Assembly (NCBI GenBank): GCA_934274515.1 | Contig: CAKQTC010000015.1 | Span: 1-33,216 of the forward strand | Reading direction: 5' to 3' | DNA from: an uncultured Clostridia bacterium | Lineage (GTDB): Bacteria; Bacillota; Clostridia; Christensenellales; DTU072 | Length of the DNA: 33,216 nt | Shown: piece after piece, positions 14,035 through 22,482 of the stretch | Layout: each line of letters opens with the position of its first letter | Position numbering within the stretch: the stretch's first letter is position 1 | The notes under the pieces: generated by a model | Database searches by the model: none | What the model was told of the DNA's origin: nothing | Seen by the model: only the letters and a program-made list of their open reading frames with translations | Position numbers and translations under genes: made by a program

Positions 14035-15014
14035 ACGAACTTCCTCTCATCACGGTAATCACCCCGAGTTATCGTAGCACGGGAACCATTAAGGAAACCG
14101 TGGATTCCGTACTTTCGCAAACGTATCCTGCCATACAGTTCATACTAATCGACGACGGCACGGACGGGTTTAACGCGGATAATTTGATTTCCTATATCAC
14201 CGAAAACAAAAAAGACAACTTAAAAAGTTTTTACGTACTCGGCAACGAAAAAAACGTCGGTACGGTAAAAACCATTAATCGCGGTCTTGCTTTGGCAAAA
14301 GGCAAATACATATTTACTCTTGCGGCGGACGATTGCTTTTACGACGCGAACGTCCTTAGCGATTGGACAAACGAATTTCTTCGTACGGGCGCGGATAGCA
14401 TAACGACCAAACGCGCGGTTTTCGACGAAAATATGCTAATACAAAAATACGTCGCGCCTATCCCGAAGCAAATCAAACTTATCGAAAACTCCACTCCTAT
14501 GGAACTGTTCGAAGCGATGACGGGTTGCAACTTCATATTCGGTTGCTGCACCGCTCACACAAAAGCCTGTCTTGACTGTTTCGGCGGTTTCGACGAACGG
14601 TATCGCCTTATCGAAGACTATCCGCTTAACCTAAAACTTCTTAGAAACGGCGTAAAAATTTTCTTTTTCGACAGACTTACGATAAAATATCGCCTCGGCG
14701 GAATCAGCAACGCGAACAAAATAACGAAAACTTACGCCGCGGAATCGGATAATATATTCAAAAACGAAGTTCTCCCCCTTACCGCTGACAAACATAAGGC
14801 GAAAACGGCGTACAAAAAATGGAAACGTCGTAGTGCGTATCTTTCCGATAAAAACATATATCGCGAAAAATATAAACCCGACTGTTCACGTTGCGGCAAA
14901 TTGAAATATAGGGCGGTTATGCTTATCCGTAATCTCCCCTATGCCTTGGAAATGGAAAAAATTAAATTGCATAACAGAAAAGAGTTAAGGAAAAAAGGTA
15001 CGATTGATGCTTGA
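14031..15014 (+). CDS. Family 2 glycosyltransferase
   Basis: 327 residues. GT-A fold start LPLITVITPSYRSTGTIKET, first acidic motif ILIDDGTDG, and the metal-binding motif AADDCFYD near residue 103. A later segment reads CFGGFDERYRLIEDYPLNLK, the acceptor-side acidic motif. No membrane segments. The C-terminus is basic, with CSRCGKLKYRA. It likely transfers the deoxysugar made by its operon to a lipid-linked or surface glycan; donor and acceptor cannot be read from the sequence. Confidence 0.9.
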   Translation: MNELPLITVITPSYRSTGTIKETVDSVLSQTYPAIQFILIDDGTDGFNADNLISYITENKKDNLKSFYVLGNEKNVGTVKTINRGLALAKGKYIFTLAADDCFYDANVLSDWTNEFLRTGADSITTKRAVFDENMLIQKYVAPIPKQIKLIENSTPMELFEAMTGCNFIFGCCTAHTKACLDCFGGFDERYRLIEDYPLNLKLLRNGVKIFFFDRLTIKYRLGGISNANKITKTYAAESDNIFKNEVLPLTADKHKAKTAYKKWKRRSAYLSDKNIYREKYKPDCSRCGKLKYRAVMLIRNLPYALEMEKIKLHNRKELRKKGTIDA

Positions 15015-15408
15015 CATAAAAAAAGTTTCTTTCCAAAAACACGGCGACGACCGTGGAAATTTAGTTGTCGCGGAATACGGAAAAGAATTTCCTTTCACCG
15101 TAAAACGCGTGTACTATATCTACGGCGTAGACGGCGACAAAAAACGCGGATTCCATTCTCACCGCAATCTAGAACAGATTTACATCGCGATTCACGGCAG
15201 TTGTAAAGTTACTCTAACCAACGGTACGGATACTCAAACCGTGACTTTAAGCGACCCGTCGGAGGGTTTATATATTGGTCATAACGTTTGGCGCGAAATT
15301 TATGATTTTTCCGAAGACGGCGTTCTTTTGGTCCTTGCGTCTGAAATTTACAAAGAAAGCGACTACATTCGTTCTTACGAAGAGTTCCTTAAAGAACTGC
15401 CACGATAA
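15007..15408 (+). CDS. FdtA/QdtA-type dTDP-4-oxo-6-deoxyglucose 3,4-ketoisomerase
   Basis: 133 residues from ATG 15007, overlapping the glycosyltransferase stop by eight bases; a TTG just upstream is less likely. Cupin fold with the catalytic block DKKRGFHSHRNLEQIYIAIH, matching the RGxHxH motif of this isomerase family, and YIGHNVWREIYDF near the end. It moves the keto group to carbon 3, making dTDP-3-oxo-6-deoxy-galactose or -glucose. The usual partner aminotransferase is absent here, so either the window operon is incomplete or the enzyme is encoded elsewhere. Galactose versus glucose product cannot be told. Confidence 0.85.
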   Translation: MLDIKKVSFQKHGDDRGNLVVAEYGKEFPFTVKRVYYIYGVDGDKKRGFHSHRNLEQIYIAIHGSCKVTLTNGTDTQTVTLSDPSEGLYIGHNVWREIYDFSEDGVLLVLASEIYKESDYIRSYEEFLKELPR

Positions 15409-15432
15409 TTATCGATTTACAGTCGTATTTTA

Positions 15433-15467
15433 ACGATAAAACCGTCGAAAATCGACGGTTTTATCGT
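15433..15467. terminator. Bidirectional terminator between convergent operons
   Basis: A 16-bp perfect stem (15433-15448 with 15452-15467) around a three-base loop AAA, with T-rich sequence following on the plus strand and on the minus strand. It ends the rml operon and the CDP-alditol operon. Confidence 0.9.
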
Positions 15468-15494
15468 TTTATTAAGATATTCTGTTAAACAATA

Positions 15495-16781
15495 TCACAA
15501 TCCTTTTCTTATATGTATCAGTTTCCCGTAATCGTTGGTGACGGCGCAAGCGATGACGGCGTTTACCACTTCGTCCGCGTCTAAAAGTTCACGCGTGTTT
15601 ATCTTTGTTTTGTGCAGTTTTTCGATAAGCGGCGTATTGATTTTTTCAGGGATTACGGCGTTGATTAATATGTCGGATTCCGACAATATTCTGCCTTGGC
15701 TTTCCACTATACTGTTAAGTGCGGCTTTTGCGGCAGAGTAATTCGTTAAATTTTCTCGTCCTTTCGTAGAAGACGACGAACTCATAACTACGATATTTAC
15801 GCGTTTGTTAAGCGTTTTCGCATACTCGATAAGCGCAAGGTTGGATTTGAGGTTGACGTCGAAAATTTTGTCAAAACTTTCTATAAGCCCCGCGTCGTCG
15901 CTTTCGTACGCCGCCGCCACGTTGATGATAACGTCGGGGGCGAACGGGCAGGCTTTTGCGATTTTATCAACGGTGACGTGCAGAAGGTCGAGTTCTTTAT
16001 GCGACGGCGCAAAATACTTTACGCCGAGTTCGTCGAATTTTTCTTTTATCGCACACCCTACTCCGCCGCTACCTCCGAGAAGAAGTACGTTGCCGTCGAT
16101 TTTGCAAATATTGTTTTTAATGGCGGACGCATGCACAAAATTAATTCGCATAAGTTGCTCCGCAAGGAATAAATCTTCGGGATAGGTTATCTTAAAGTTA
16201 AACGCGTTACTTTTTTTGTAAAGAATATTTTTCCCTTTACGGAGTTGATTAACTATTGTGGTAACCGTTGAATTTTCGTCGAAGTCTTCGTACAACGCAT
16301 CGAAACGAAACGCTTCGGGTGTTTGCACCAAAGAATACTCTTTCCTGTTGACGTATTCCCCGTCGTTTTTTATAAGACTGTCGGTAATTTCCGCCGTCGT
16401 TGCGACTGCGTCGTAACCGTCGAGTAAATTCACGTACGAAACAAACGTCTTTCCGCTTATAAACGGGCGCGCGCAGTCGTGAAAAACGATTTTGCTTACC
16501 GTTACGGTTTTGTTTTTAACGTATTCGAGGGCGGCTTTTACCGATTTGTTTCTTGTCGCGCCGCCACTCACACACGTTATTTTGTACTTCTTTGCGATAT
16601 ACCCGCTTTCGTACTCGTTTGCGTCTACTACCGCTATTATTTCGTCAAAACACTCCGCTTCGCGCATTCCTCGTATCGAATAATAGATTACTTCTTTCCC
16701 GTTAAGTTTAAGGTATTGTTTATGGACGGTGCTGCGAAATCTCTCGCTTGCGCCCGCCGCAAGTATTACTCCCACGTTCAT
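15495..16781 (-). CDS. Bifunctional cytidylyltransferase / short-chain reductase (TarI-TarJ-like fusion)
   Basis: 428 residues; ATG 16781 after TAGGAGAG. Residues 1-215 are an IspD/TarI-type cytidylyltransferase (VGVILAAGASERFRSTVHKQ, HDCARPF, ITYPEDL). Residues 230-428 are a short-chain dehydrogenase with GGSGGVG (236-242), NVAAAYES, Ser run at 334-338 and catalytic YSAAK (348-352). Known: fused enzymes of this order in Haemophilus capsule loci (Acs1/Bcs1) reduce ribulose 5-phosphate and activate ribitol 5-phosphate with CTP to CDP-ribitol. The same reaction is likely here, though another alditol is possible. It is last in its three-gene operon. Confidence 0.85.
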   Translation of the reverse strand: MNVGVILAAGASERFRSTVHKQYLKLNGKEVIYYSIRGMREAECFDEIIAVVDANEYESGYIAKKYKITCVSGGATRNKSVKAALEYVKNKTVTVSKIVFHDCARPFISGKTFVSYVNLLDGYDAVATTAEITDSLIKNDGEYVNRKEYSLVQTPEAFRFDALYEDFDENSTVTTIVNQLRKGKNILYKKSNAFNFKITYPEDLFLAEQLMRINFVHASAIKNNICKIDGNVLLLGGSGGVGCAIKEKFDELGVKYFAPSHKELDLLHVTVDKIAKACPFAPDVIINVAAAYESDDAGLIESFDKIFDVNLKSNLALIEYAKTLNKRVNIVVMSSSSSTKGRENLTNYSAAKAALNSIVESQGRILSESDILINAVIPEKINTPLIEKLHKTKINTRELLDADEVVNAVIACAVTNDYGKLIHIRKGL

Positions 16782-16791
16782 TTTTTCTCTC

Positions 16792-17511
16792 CTAATCGAT
16801 TACTCCCTTTTCTTTCAAAAGTCGTTCGAGTTGCGTATAATCGGTAACGGCAATGTAATCCACGCCGCCGAGTTTAATTTGTTCGTCATTGCCGCCTTTC
16901 TTGAAGTCGTCGCCCAAAAACAGTATCTCGTCTTTTTTTATACCCTTTTCTTTTGCGTAGCGCATCAACGCATTGTATTTGTCGTACTCTTTCGCAACTA
17001 TGTCAAACGACGACGAGCCGCCGATAAAACAGTTATAATCTCTAAACTCGGCGGACACTTTGTCGTAAATCCGACTGCGTTTCTCGCCCTTGGGGTCAAA
17101 CGCGAGTTTGTCGGAAAGAACCGCTTTCGTGCCGAGTATAGGAAAAGTTACCGCGCCGGACGCATGAAATTCCACGTTATCTCCCGCGAACTCGGTATAC
17201 CCCGTTTCCTTCCTCAGTTTCGTCACCGCACGCTCGAAAAAGTCGCGGTCCACGTCATACCCGTCGCTCCTTACCACCTTAAACTCGCCGTTTTCCACAA
17301 CTGAAAATTGCATTCCGTAATTACCGATTATGTCAATCGGATACTCGTTCATCTGCTTGTAAATTCTACGACTGTCCCCTGCTCCGACCATAACCAACAT
17401 ATACCGCTTGCCGAGTTCGTCCAGTACCGCGGTATTTTTTTTGTCAAGGGCGGATTTATGCTGCGTAAGCGTTCCGTCCAAATCCATCGCTATAAGTTTG
17501 TATTTATTCAT
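16792..17511 (-). CDS. HAD-IIB family phosphatase, phosphomannomutase-like
   Basis: 239 residues. HAD motif I AMDLDGTLTQHKSALDKKN, motif II region GAGDSRRIYKQM with Gly-Asp replacing the usual Ser/Thr stretch, and motif IV GDDFKKGGND. A block FIGGSSSFDIVAKEYDKYNA resembles the substrate loop of eukaryotic-type phosphomannomutase and of sugar-phosphate phosphatases. Start overlaps the previous gene by eight bases and the next gene begins ten bases on, so it works with the two cytidylyltransferases, perhaps dephosphorylating or interconverting the alditol or sugar phosphate precursor. Substrate is inference. Confidence 0.8.
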   Translation of the reverse strand: MNKYKLIAMDLDGTLTQHKSALDKKNTAVLDELGKRYMLVMVGAGDSRRIYKQMNEYPIDIIGNYGMQFSVVENGEFKVVRSDGYDVDRDFFERAVTKLRKETGYTEFAGDNVEFHASGAVTFPILGTKAVLSDKLAFDPKGEKRSRIYDKVSAEFRDYNCFIGGSSSFDIVAKEYDKYNALMRYAKEKGIKKDEILFLGDDFKKGGNDEQIKLGGVDYIAVTDYTQLERLLKEKGVID

Positions 17512-18136
17512 TTTTCATCATCGCTTCACAATATCCGAGGTCTTGCGGATAGGTTATTTTATAGTTATTTGTAAAATCAAAATTAATAAAGAGCGTAGAC
17601 CCTTCGGGCATCTGCTGGTTAGTCGCCGTAAGCGGTGAATTCTCGTCAAAGTTCGCGTTTAGTAATCCGAAACGGAACGCTTCGGGTGCTTGAATGAGAT
17701 AATAATCTTTTCTGTTTACGGAATGAGCGTAAAAACATCCTAGGCTGTCAACTATGCGTTGCCCGGTAATCGCCGCGTCGAAACTATTGAGTTTTTCAAG
17801 GTAGAGATTAACGATTTTCGAGTTTACCATCGGTCTTGCCGCTTCGAGAACGATTATCTTTTCACATTCAAACCGATTTTCGATATAGCGCAATGCGTTT
17901 TTAAGAGAGGCGTTGCGCGTTTCTCCGTTTTGCACGGTTTTCACGCCGTAATCGCGCCTTATTCTTTCCGCGTAGTCGTCATGACAAACGACGATTATTT
18001 CGTCTACGTCGCTAGTTTTAAGCGCGTCCACGGCATAAGAGAGAACTTCTCTTCCGTTTATTTTTAGGTATTGTTTAGGGATGTTCGTCCCGAATCTCGT
18101 TCCCGTCCCGCCGGACAGGATAACTCCTACGTTCAT
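17504..18136 (-). CDS. IspD/TarI-family cytidylyltransferase
   Basis: 210 residues, ATG 18136 after AAGGAAGG. Motifs VGVILSGGTGTRFGTNIPKQ, GETRNASLKNAL, VLEAARPMV and YKITYPQDLGYCEAM. The KITYPQD ending is closer to the TarI/ribitol-phosphate group than to IspD. It resembles the N-terminal half of the fused gene two places downstream, so two related cytidylyltransferases share one operon. It may activate a second alditol or sugar phosphate for a teichoic-acid-like or capsular polymer. An IspD role in isoprenoid synthesis cannot be excluded from sequence alone. Confidence 0.8.
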   Translation of the reverse strand: MNVGVILSGGTGTRFGTNIPKQYLKINGREVLSYAVDALKTSDVDEIIVVCHDDYAERIRRDYGVKTVQNGETRNASLKNALRYIENRFECEKIIVLEAARPMVNSKIVNLYLEKLNSFDAAITGQRIVDSLGCFYAHSVNRKDYYLIQAPEAFRFGLLNANFDENSPLTATNQQMPEGSTLFINFDFTNNYKITYPQDLGYCEAMMKNE

Positions 18137-18169
18137 TTTTGTTCCTTCCTTTTAGTTAAAACACAAATA

Positions 18170-18198
18170 ATTATATTATGAAATCGCCAAAATGTCAA
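18170..18198 (-). promoter_or_regulatory. Promoter of the CDP-alditol operon
   Basis: On the minus strand TTGACA (18198-18193), 17 bases, TATAAT (18175-18170), about 34 bases before the ATG at 18136. A full consensus. The rest of the gap to 18450 has no gene or notable repeat. Confidence 0.88.
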
Positions 18199-18450
18199 TT
18201 TACCGTTTGTTGCTCTGCACTGAACACGACTCTACTTACCGATATGACTTTATCATAATGCACAAACGTGGCAAAATAAAATTATGCCGGTACACAGGAC
18301 GTTGTCTTACGCTTTGCCGATGCAAATCGCTTTTACCGTTAAAACAGGACGTGAGAAACTCTTTCTAACAAGTTTTCACTTGTATTTTAACAAAGAGATT
18401 ATACCCCTTTCTCTCTGTTTTCGCAATACGTATCCTCGTAAAATCGTTGC

Positions 18451-18480
18451 AAAAAAAAGAGCGCGGAAAACTCCGCGCTC
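18451..18480 (-). terminator. Terminator of the MFS transporter gene
   Basis: GAGCGCGGA and TCCGCGCTC form a 9-bp stem around a four-base loop, followed on the minus strand by eight T (18458-18451). Confidence 0.95.
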
Positions 18481-18501
18481 CGTTCGTTTCGTTATATCGA
18501 A

Positions 18502-20406
18502 TTATTTAGCCGCCGCTTTCGCCGCTTTTTTGGCTTCGCTTTTCGCAACGTAATCGGGTGCTTCGCCGTGTTTAACAAACAGCATCATTACCGCGCCGAT
18601 TGCTATGCAGATAGCCGAGAAGATAAAGAGCGAACTGCCGCCGCCGATGTAGTCCATTACAAGTCCGCCGAAGATAGGTCCGAGCGTTTGCGCAGACATC
18701 GTGGCTATATAATAGATACCCGTGAATTTACCGATATCTTCGGGCGAAGAAACTTCGAGCACCATCGGGAGCGTGTTAACGTTTGCAAAGATTAGACCGA
18801 ATCCGGATACCATATAGCATACCATAAATACTATCGTCGCCGCGTCTTTCGCTATACCTACGCAGGACGCAACGAGTACGTAACTTAGAATTGCCAAAGC
18901 AAATCCGAACACTATCGACCAACGACGTCCGACTTTTCTCGCCATTATACCTACGGGAATAAATCCGATTGCCGCGACGACAAGCGACGCTCCGCTTACT
19001 ATCGACGCGATACCCGTGCTTGTCCCTAAAATCTTAACGCAGTATATAGGCATATTGTTGCTAATGGCATAATAACCGATAAACCACATAAAGATTGCGC
19101 CGAGTATGAGAAGGAAACTCGTCATCTTCGACTTGCCGTATTGTTGGAACATATTGAGTTTTACTTTCTTGTTCTGTTCCGCTATGCTCTCTTCTTCTTC
19201 TTTTTCTTCGTATACGGGCAGTCCGTATTCTTTGCAGAGGTCGTTACATTCTCTTACCCATTTCTTTTCCTTAACGAACACCATAAACATTCCGAGCACC
19301 AACGCAAGCGCGCCTGCCATCGTGCCGAAGATTATCCAGTATTGCGAAGAAAGACTGAGTTTCGCGTCAAACATAAACGTTATCGTATATATAAGGAACC
19401 CGATACCGCCGCCAACGCCGCCGATAAGGTTTATCATAGCGTTGCCGGGACTTCTCAGAGGAGAAGGCGTTACGTCGGGCATAAGCGAAACAGCAGGAGT
19501 TCTTATAACCGTCTGCGCAAGTATTATAAGCAAAAGCGCAATGAGGAAGAACGCAAAATATCCCCAGTTAACTTCGTTATTGACCGACTTGGAGATAAAA
19601 TCGTTTGCCGCGCTCGAAACGTATTGATTAAACGGCAGAGCGGTTTTTTCGTTAAGATTGTTGTATTCTTCTTCGGAAATCTTTTGGCTCACAGAATTGA
19701 CTTTTTTGCCTTCTACGGTAACGACTGTCTTACTGTACTTGCCTTTTCCGATAACGCCCATAAGTTTACCGTTGCTTATCTTAACGTTGTACAAACCGAT
19801 GAAGAATTCTCTTGCGTCGGTCGGATGGTCTTTTTTGAGTTTGTCAAAGTCAACTTTCTTAATGTGCGTGTATTGACCGCTTTCCGCTTCGTCGTACCAT
19901 TCGGCGAGAAGTTGATTACGAGTGGTTTCTTTGTTCGTTTCGGGATTAATAAAGACGTACTCTCCGCTATCCATCGCGAAATACGCTTCGTATTCGTTTC
20001 TTATCTTCGTGCTACTGCCGAGTTGATTAGATACGGACAACGGTACGAGTATCATTGCGATAATCGTTACGACCGTACCGACTACGATAAACGGCGTACG
20101 ACGACCGAATTTTTTACCGAACTTGGTTTTTCCCGATTTATCGCTTATTTTGCCGAAAACGGGAAGAAGAACCATACACATCGCGCTTGCTATACCTACG
20201 ATTACGTTACGAATGGTGTTGCTGAACCCGAACGCTTGGTCAAGCAAAAGCGGCACGACAAAATTGTAAACCGTCCAGAAAATCATAACGACGGCAAAAC
20301 CCAAACCGACTTTGAGCGTTTGCGGATAATTAAGTTTCAAATCCGCAGGATTTTTGGTCGCGGGCTTAACTTCGTCAGTCATAACGACGTTTTCCTTTTC
20401 TTCCAT
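18502..20406 (-). CDS. MFS sugar transporter (GPH/SUC-like) with large extracytoplasmic insert
   Basis: 634 residues, ATG 20406 after AGGAGG. About twelve membrane segments. The first three end near residue 124 and show GKISDKSGKTKFGKKFGRRT-P-F, the cytoplasmic loop typical of glycoside-pentoside-hexuronide and sucrose-type symporters. Between segments 3 and 4, residues about 125-278 form a hydrophilic domain that should face outward; normal relatives have a short loop here and total about 430-500 residues. RTPAVSLMPDVTPSPLRSPG follows segment 4. The C-terminus is Ala/Lys-rich. Substrate is unknown but probably a glycoside. It is a single-gene transcript with its own promoter and terminator. 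Confidence 0.88.
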   Translation of the reverse strand: MEEKENVVMTDEVKPATKNPADLKLNYPQTLKVGLGFAVVMIFWTVYNFVVPLLLDQAFGFSNTIRNVIVGIASAMCMVLLPVFGKISDKSGKTKFGKKFGRRTPFIVVGTVVTIIAMILVPLSVSNQLGSSTKIRNEYEAYFAMDSGEYVFINPETNKETTRNQLLAEWYDEAESGQYTHIKKVDFDKLKKDHPTDAREFFIGLYNVKISNGKLMGVIGKGKYSKTVVTVEGKKVNSVSQKISEEEYNNLNEKTALPFNQYVSSAANDFISKSVNNEVNWGYFAFFLIALLLIILAQTVIRTPAVSLMPDVTPSPLRSPGNAMINLIGGVGGGIGFLIYTITFMFDAKLSLSSQYWIIFGTMAGALALVLGMFMVFVKEKKWVRECNDLCKEYGLPVYEEKEEEESIAEQNKKVKLNMFQQYGKSKMTSFLLILGAIFMWFIGYYAISNNMPIYCVKILGTSTGIASIVSGASLVVAAIGFIPVGIMARKVGRRWSIVFGFALAILSYVLVASCVGIAKDAATIVFMVCYMVSGFGLIFANVNTLPMVLEVSSPEDIGKFTGIYYIATMSAQTLGPIFGGLVMDYIGGGSSLFIFSAICIAIGAVMMLFVKHGEAPDYVAKSEAKKAAKAAAK

Positions 20407-20452
20407 TTAGTTTGCCTCCTAAGTTAATATAAAATAAAAAATAACCTATATA

Positions 20453-20481
20453 AGTGTAACCGACAATATGCGTTTTGTCAA
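20453..20481 (-). promoter_or_regulatory. Promoter of the MFS transporter gene
   Basis: On the minus strand TTGACA (20481-20476), 17 bases, TACACT (20458-20453), then AGGAGG before the ATG at 20406. The upstream gap to 20781 holds no gene but contains palindromic repeats annotated separately. Confidence 0.8.
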
Positions 20482-20511
20482 TATGGCAAATTCAAAAATG
20501 AACGACTCTAC

Positions 20512-20760
20512 GCAACGCAAACGCGTTGCCGAAAAGAGTGAAAACTATGTATATACTTGTATCTTTGTCTTGTATTTTTGTCTTGTTAAACGTAGTCGAA
20601 ACATCCTAGCGATAGCCGCTCTGCCGACAGAAAAACATTTCCTTCCGCGACTTACTTTGCTCGATTTCGGGATGCAACGTCACGTTGCCGACGGGAAAAA
20701 CATTTCCTTCCGCGACTTGCTTTGCACGATTACAGGATGCAACGTCACGTTGCCGACGGA
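20512..20760. repeat. Intergenic palindromic repeats: one hairpin and two tandem 64-65 bp units
   Basis: GCAACGC-AAAC-GCGTTGC (20512-20529) is a 7-bp-stem hairpin. Units at 20623-20686 and 20687-20751 share GCCGAC, CATTTCCTTCCGCGACTT, CTTTGC and GGATGCAACGTCACGTTGCC, each ending in the palindrome GCAACG-TCA-CGTTGC; a third unit starts at 20752 and breaks off. Related copies lie at 26369-26450 and 30775-30877. No protein is encoded in it. Confidence 0.8.
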
Positions 20761-20781
20761 GAATCTTTATTTTGAGATTTT

Positions 20782-22482
20782 TTACATTTTTGACGGTGCG
20801 TCTATGCCTAACAACCTCAACCCGTCTTCCAGCACGACGTGTACGGCGTTGACCAGCATTGCTCTTGCGTTTTTCGCGCCTTCTTCGGCGTTGGCTATTC
20901 TGTGTGCAAGATAAAATCTGTTGAATTCTTTGCAAAGTTCCACGAGGTACCGCGCAAGGCAGCACGGTTCGTATTTTTTAGCGGCGTCACGCAGTACCGA
21001 CGTATACGCGGCAAGCCGTGCGGCAACCGCTTCGCTTTCGGGGTTGTCTATTCCCGCAAAATCCGCCTTGCTTTCGTCATAACCGCCTGTTTTTTCGATA
21101 AGGCTTATGCATCTCGCGTTCGTATACTGTACATACGGTGCGGTTTCTCCGTCGAAGTTAAGCACTTTGTCATAACTAAACACTATGTCCTTAATTCTGT
21201 TGTTATACAACGTCGAGAATACAACCGCGCCTACGCCGACTTTTTCCGCGACTTCTTTTTTGTTTTCGAGATTAGGGTTCTTTTCCGATATAATATCGTA
21301 ACTTTTTTCCACCGCTTTATCGAGTGCGTCGCGTAAAAGCACGACTTTGCCCTTTCTCGTACTCATCGCTCCGTCTTCGAGACTAACCATTCCGAACGCG
21401 ACGTGAACCATATCTTTTGCCCATTCCTTACCCAACAATTCAAGCACCTTGAACACCTGCCTGAAATGCAAATTTTGCTGATACGCCACAACGTATAGAC
21501 ATTTATCGAAATCGTACGTCTTTTTCCTGTAATACGCCGCCGCCAAATCTCTCGTCGCATACAACGTCGCCCCGTCTTTCTTTACCAACAAACACGGTGG
21601 CATTCCGTACGGCGTAAGGTCAACGACTTTCGCTCCTTCGCTCTCCACCAACAGCCCTTTTTCGGTGAGTTCGTCAAGTACCGGCTGCATCTTGTCGTTA
21701 TAAAACGATTCCCCGTTGTAACTGTCAAACTTAATATGCAGTCTGGAATAAATTTTCTGCACCTCTTTAAGCGTAATATCCTTAAACAAACCGAACAGTT
21801 CGGTCGCCTCTTTATCCCCGTCTTCTATCTTCTTAAAATACGCTCTCGCTTCGTCGTCGAGTTCGGGGTGTAATTCCGCTTCCGCGTGAAACTTAACGTA
21901 AATTTCCGTAAGCGCGTCCATTCCGCGTCTTTCAAGTTCTTCATAACTACACCACTTCTTAAAAGCGACTATTAGTTTCCCAAACTGCGTTCCCCAGTCG
22001 CCCAAATGGTTAATTCCGACGCAATTATATCCGAGTTTTTCGTATATTTTATAAAGACTTCCGCCAAGCACGGTAGTAAACAAATGCCCGATATGGAAAG
22101 GTTTTGCGATATTTACCGACGAATAATCGAGGCAAATCGTTTTTCCTTTTCCGTCGTCGGTTTTGCCGTAATCGCTACCTTCTTTGCATATTTTTTTAAC
22201 CGTGTTTTTCGCGACGGATTTTCTGTCGATAAAAAAGTTAAGATAGCCGTTTACAGCGACGACATTAACAAGGTCGTCTTGCGGCGTATGGATTTTGTCC
22301 GCTAGTTCCTGTGCGATAGCCGCGGGGCTTTTCCGTAATAGTTTTGCAAAGCGGAAGCACGGCAACGTGTAGTCGCCGTTGTTTCTTTCGGGAGGAACGG
22401 CGATTAATGAAACGAGTTCTTCCTTGCTTACTCCTTCGATTTCGATAAGTTCCGCCAAAGCGGTCTTTCTTTCGTCCGTCAT
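20782..22482 (-). CDS. argS: Arginyl-tRNA synthetase
   Basis: 566 residues, normal length for the class I enzyme. HIGH signature in NIAKPFHIGHLFTTVLGGSL, KMSK-like MSTRKGKVVLL, and the C-terminal anticodon-binding domain ending LEDGLRLLGIDAPSKM. The N-terminal add-1 domain is present. Its ATG overlaps the recF stop by four bases, so it is co-translated with recF. No T-box leader is seen. Gene end is followed at once by the palindromic repeats, without a convincing terminator. Confidence 0.97.
   Translation of the reverse strand: MTDERKTALAELIEIEGVSKEELVSLIAVPPERNNGDYTLPCFRFAKLLRKSPAAIAQELADKIHTPQDDLVNVVAVNGYLNFFIDRKSVAKNTVKKICKEGSDYGKTDDGKGKTICLDYSSVNIAKPFHIGHLFTTVLGGSLYKIYEKLGYNCVGINHLGDWGTQFGKLIVAFKKWCSYEELERRGMDALTEIYVKFHAEAELHPELDDEARAYFKKIEDGDKEATELFGLFKDITLKEVQKIYSRLHIKFDSYNGESFYNDKMQPVLDELTEKGLLVESEGAKVVDLTPYGMPPCLLVKKDGATLYATRDLAAAYYRKKTYDFDKCLYVVAYQQNLHFRQVFKVLELLGKEWAKDMVHVAFGMVSLEDGAMSTRKGKVVLLRDALDKAVEKSYDIISEKNPNLENKKEVAEKVGVGAVVFSTLYNNRIKDIVFSYDKVLNFDGETAPYVQYTNARCISLIEKTGGYDESKADFAGIDNPESEAVAARLAAYTSVLRDAAKKYEPCCLARYLVELCKEFNRFYLAHRIANAEEGAKNARAMLVNAVHVVLEDGLRLLGIDAPSKM

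Noticed and set aside
18284..18553. 89-codon plus-strand open frame in the gap before the MFS transporter
   Set aside because: It runs through the MFS terminator hairpin and into the antisense of the transporter, without a ribosome binding site.
19141..20427. 428-codon plus-strand open frame opposite the MFS transporter
   Set aside because: It is antisense to a confident membrane protein, has an Arg/Tyr/Phe-heavy composition typical of shadow frames, and has no ribosome binding site or promoter.
20623..20760. Possible CRISPR array
   Set aside because: Two adjacent near-identical 64-65 bp units without spacers, and related single copies elsewhere; this is a dispersed palindromic repeat, not CRISPR.
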